7,000 bases of DNA, from contig CAIYYW010000047.1 of NCBI GenBank assembly GCA_903930515.1, positions 1 to 7,000 of the forward strand. Reading direction: 5' to 3'. The stretch comes from an uncultured delta proteobacterium (GTDB taxonomy: Bacteria; RBG-13-61-14; DRUE01). The translations under genes were made by a program, and so were the position numbers. Below the pieces are notes generated by a model. That model searched no databases, was not told the DNA's origin, and worked only from the letters and a program-made list of their open reading frames with translations. This document shows, piece by piece, positions 5,609 through 7,000 of this stretch; positions within the stretch are counted from its first letter, which is position 1; every line of letters starts with the position of its first letter.

Positions 5609-5627
5609 CGCGCCCCGCGTTCTCCGA

Positions 5628-6668
5628 TCAAAGCCCCTTCAACTCGGACTTGATCTCCGAATTATCCGGAGCCAGTTGGGTCGCTTTTTCCAGATGCTCC
5701 CTCGCCTTATTCTTATCGCCCATTTTCTTATAGACCAGACCGAACAGGTAATGAAGTTCCGCGTCCTCCGGATAGACCGCCTCGGACTTCTGCAGATAGG
5801 TCAAGGCCTCCGGGTATTGCTGCTTCTCCAGGTAGGCTTTGGCCAAAGTCTTGGCCGCCAGCGCCACCCAGGGCGCCTGCCAGAATTTCTTGGCCACATC
5901 GCTTTTGGCAATCGTGAGTTTGAGCAATTCAAAGGCCTGATTTTCATAATCCTTGCGGCGGGCCTCGTCCATTTCTGTTTCCTGCTTGTTGAGATAGATC
6001 ATCCCCATCGAGCAATAGGCCCCGATGTCGTTCGGAACCATCTGCTTATATTTTTCCAGGTTCTTGAGCGCCTCGTCATAGTTGCCCAGCTTCTGGGCCG
6101 CGCCGGCCAGGTTGAAATAAATTTTGGCCAAATCCGGGTTAAGCTTCTGTGCCTGGATCAATACCCGGGCCGCTTCCTTCGGGTCTTTGGACAGGAGCGA
6201 GCTCCCCTTGACATAAAAGTTCTCGGCGTTGTTCGGCTCGTACTTGATCGCGCTCTCCATCTGCCGCAACGCCCGGTCATCCTCCCGCCGGTGCCGGAAC
6301 AAATCCGCCATCGCCCGGTATCCCGCGGCCAGTTGCGGGTTCAGCCGGAGAGACCGCTGCGCCAATTGATAGGCCTGTCCGAACTCTTCCTCGGTCAGGC
6401 TATAGCCCCTGAACATTGAGAGGGCTTCCGCCAGACCCGCCAAAGCCTCCGGGTATTCGTCCCACAGGTTTAGCGCCAACTGATACTCCTTGATCGCGTC
6501 TCCATATTTGTCCGGGTCGCAAGCAAGGAATAACCGGCGCGCCTTGAGATAGTGCTCCTCAGCCTGCTCCTTGAGCGGGTCATTCGCGCTTTCCACGCCA
6601 CGCTTGCAGCCCGAGTCCAGGATCAAGAGCGTGAAAAGAACCATCGCCAACCATTTTGCTTTTTCCAT
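5628..6668 (-). CDS. TPR-repeat lipoprotein
   Basis: The protein is 346 residues from the ATG at 6668; an upstream in-frame GTG at 6677 lies inside the Shine-Dalgarno, so it is not used. The N-terminus is a lipoprotein signal: basic MEKAK, a hydrophobic core (WLAMVLFTLLIL) and Cys21 in LDSGC. The -3 residue is Asp rather than the usual Leu/Val/Ile, so the lipobox is atypical, but Gly at -1 and Ser at -2 fit. The mature part is almost entirely tetratricopeptide repeats. Helical pairs lie around residues 35-70, 73-111, 114-147, 148-179, 182-213, 214-250, 266-301 and 302-336; clear examples are GNYDEALKNLEKYKQMVPND and GDKNKAREHLEKATQLAPDN. TPR lipoproteins act as envelope scaffolds; no partner is suggested by the neighbours. 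The residue after Cys is Lys, so a simple inner-membrane retention signal (Asp at +2) is absent. The gene converges with the phosphatase. Confidence 0.88.
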   Translation of the reverse strand: MEKAKWLAMVLFTLLILDSGCKRGVESANDPLKEQAEEHYLKARRLFLACDPDKYGDAIKEYQLALNLWDEYPEALAGLAEALSMFRGYSLTEEEFGQAYQLAQRSLRLNPQLAAGYRAMADLFRHRREDDRALRQMESAIKYEPNNAENFYVKGSSLLSKDPKEAARVLIQAQKLNPDLAKIYFNLAGAAQKLGNYDEALKNLEKYKQMVPNDIGAYCSMGMIYLNKQETEMDEARRKDYENQAFELLKLTIAKSDVAKKFWQAPWVALAAKTLAKAYLEKQQYPEALTYLQKSEAVYPEDAELHYLFGLVYKKMGDKNKAREHLEKATQLAPDNSEIKSELKGL

Positions 6669-6673
6669 CACGA

Positions 6674-6679
6674 TCACCT
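6674..6679 (-). promoter_or_regulatory. ribosome binding site of the TPR lipoprotein
   Basis: On the minus strand AGGTGA lies five bases before the ATG at 6668. It overlaps the alternative GTG start at 6677, which rules that start out. Confidence 0.65.
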
Positions 6680-6691
6680 ATTTCCGAATTT

Positions 6692-6700
6692 ATAATACCA
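6692..6700 (-). promoter_or_regulatory. candidate extended -10 promoter of the TPR lipoprotein
   Basis: Minus strand TGGTATTAT (6692-6700) is an extended -10 (TGn followed by TATTAT, one mismatch to TATAAT). It would start transcription near 6685 and leave a leader of under 20 bases containing the Shine-Dalgarno. A competing option is TTGCGA (6723-6728), a 17-base spacer and TATTTT (6700-6705). The sequence alone does not choose between them. Confidence 0.4.
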
Positions 6701-6719
6701 AAATAACAAACATTTCCCC

Positions 6720-6746
6720 TTTTCGCAACTACGCGGGAAGCGAAAA
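6720..6746. repeat. inverted repeat upstream of the TPR lipoprotein
   Basis: TTTTCGC (6720-6726) and GCGAAAA (6740-6746) form perfect 7-base arms around a 13-base loop. The left arm overlaps the possible -35 box of the lipoprotein gene, so it could be an operator. No regulator gene is visible nearby. Confidence 0.3.
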
Positions 6747-6898
6747 AGGAGGAAAGAGGAAAGAGCAACCCTGCTTCGCTCCTTTGGCGCTGCGGAGCGG
6801 CCCGGTAAAATATATCAATAATTGTTCCTTGGAACGGATGAAAGCTTTAACAGGGTGTTGAAAAAGTTTTTTTAAGCAATAAGCGCGAAAAATCGTCT

Positions 6899-7000
6899 CC
6901 TCTCCCTTGATGGGAGAGGAACAAGGAGAGGGTGATTTGGGCCTTATTTCGCAAGGCTTTGCGGGCTTTGACTATGAGTAAATTTGAGGCGACCCTCTCC
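6899..7000. repeat. GGAGAGGG/CCCTCTCC interspersed-repeat-like element, cut by the window end
   Basis: CCTCTCCC/GGGAGAGG (6899-6906 and 6912-6919) is a perfect 8-base hairpin with a 5-base loop. GGAGAGGGT at 6925-6933 is the reverse complement of ACCCTCTCC at 6992-7000, the last bases of the window. The same word thus occurs four times, twice in each orientation. Such CCCTCTCC-type palindromes resemble REP/MITE-like intergenic repeats in metagenomic bacterial genomes. The remainder of the element lies outside the window. Confidence 0.5.

Larger units (their letters stand above)
6680..7000. other. non-coding stretch beyond the lipoprotein gene
   Basis: I see no credible gene in these 321 bases. 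The short ORFs on both strands lack ribosome binding sites and protein-like content. The stretch holds the lipoprotein promoter, an inverted repeat at 6720-6746, a run of 24 purines (6742-6765), a hairpin CGCTCC/GGAGCG (6777-6782 and 6794-6799), an AT-rich patch with a run of seven T (6867-6873), and a repeat-like element from 6899 to the window end. Confidence 0.6.

Noticed and set aside
5676-6419. Plus-strand ORF of 247 codons opposite the TPR lipoprotein
   Set aside because: No ribosome site or motif; composition is that of an antisense frame, and the minus strand has a clear lipoprotein signal and TPRs.
6742-6765. Purine run as a Shine-Dalgarno for a downstream gene
   Set aside because: No start codon with a sustained open frame follows within usable distance.
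6571-6861. Plus-strand ORF of 96 codons near the lipoprotein promoter
   Set aside because: It runs antisense through the lipoprotein start and across promoter and AT-rich DNA, with no ribosome site and no domain.

Overview
The window looks like a stretch of bacterial chromosome of fairly high GC, perhaps from a Verrucomicrobiota or related PVC-group or metagenomic organism. That guess rests on the gene mix (a Tat-exported DUF362 protein, a polytopic ankyrin protein, lipocalin-like membrane proteins, a TPR lipoprotein) and on general style; no marker gene fixes the taxonomy. There are no rRNA or tRNA genes, no CRISPR array and no intact mobile element.

Layout, left to right. Positions 2-310 are the 3' end of a truncated gene for a beta-rich C-terminal domain. 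A sigma70-type promoter (314-342) leads into a Tat-signal DUF362 protein (375-1295). The next 206 bases lack a long gene but hold nested inverted repeats (1331-1411) and a 29-codon ORF (1412-1501) with a strong Shine-Dalgarno. The TAA of that ORF abuts, in the same frame, the ATG of a 670-residue membrane protein with C-terminal ankyrin repeats (1502-3514). Two small genes follow on the same strand (3565-4119 and 4165-4767). They encode single-pass membrane proteins that are diverged tandem paralogues. A strong promoter placed directly against the start codon then drives a HAD-IB phosphatase (4831-5565), probably from a leaderless mRNA.

The phosphatase converges on a minus-strand TPR lipoprotein gene (5628-6668). 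The gap between them carries inverted repeats that may serve as a two-way terminator. Beyond the lipoprotein promoter, 6680-7000 is non-coding, with a purine run, hairpins and the start of a GGAGAGGG/CCCTCTCC repeat element cut by the window edge.

Functionally the window is mainly envelope-associated. The part that looks least described is 1331-4767: a structured leader, a short upstream ORF, the ankyrin membrane protein and the paralogous pair. No known defence, secretion or biosynthetic system is recognisable, and any joint function for this cluster is inference from proximity and shared strand.
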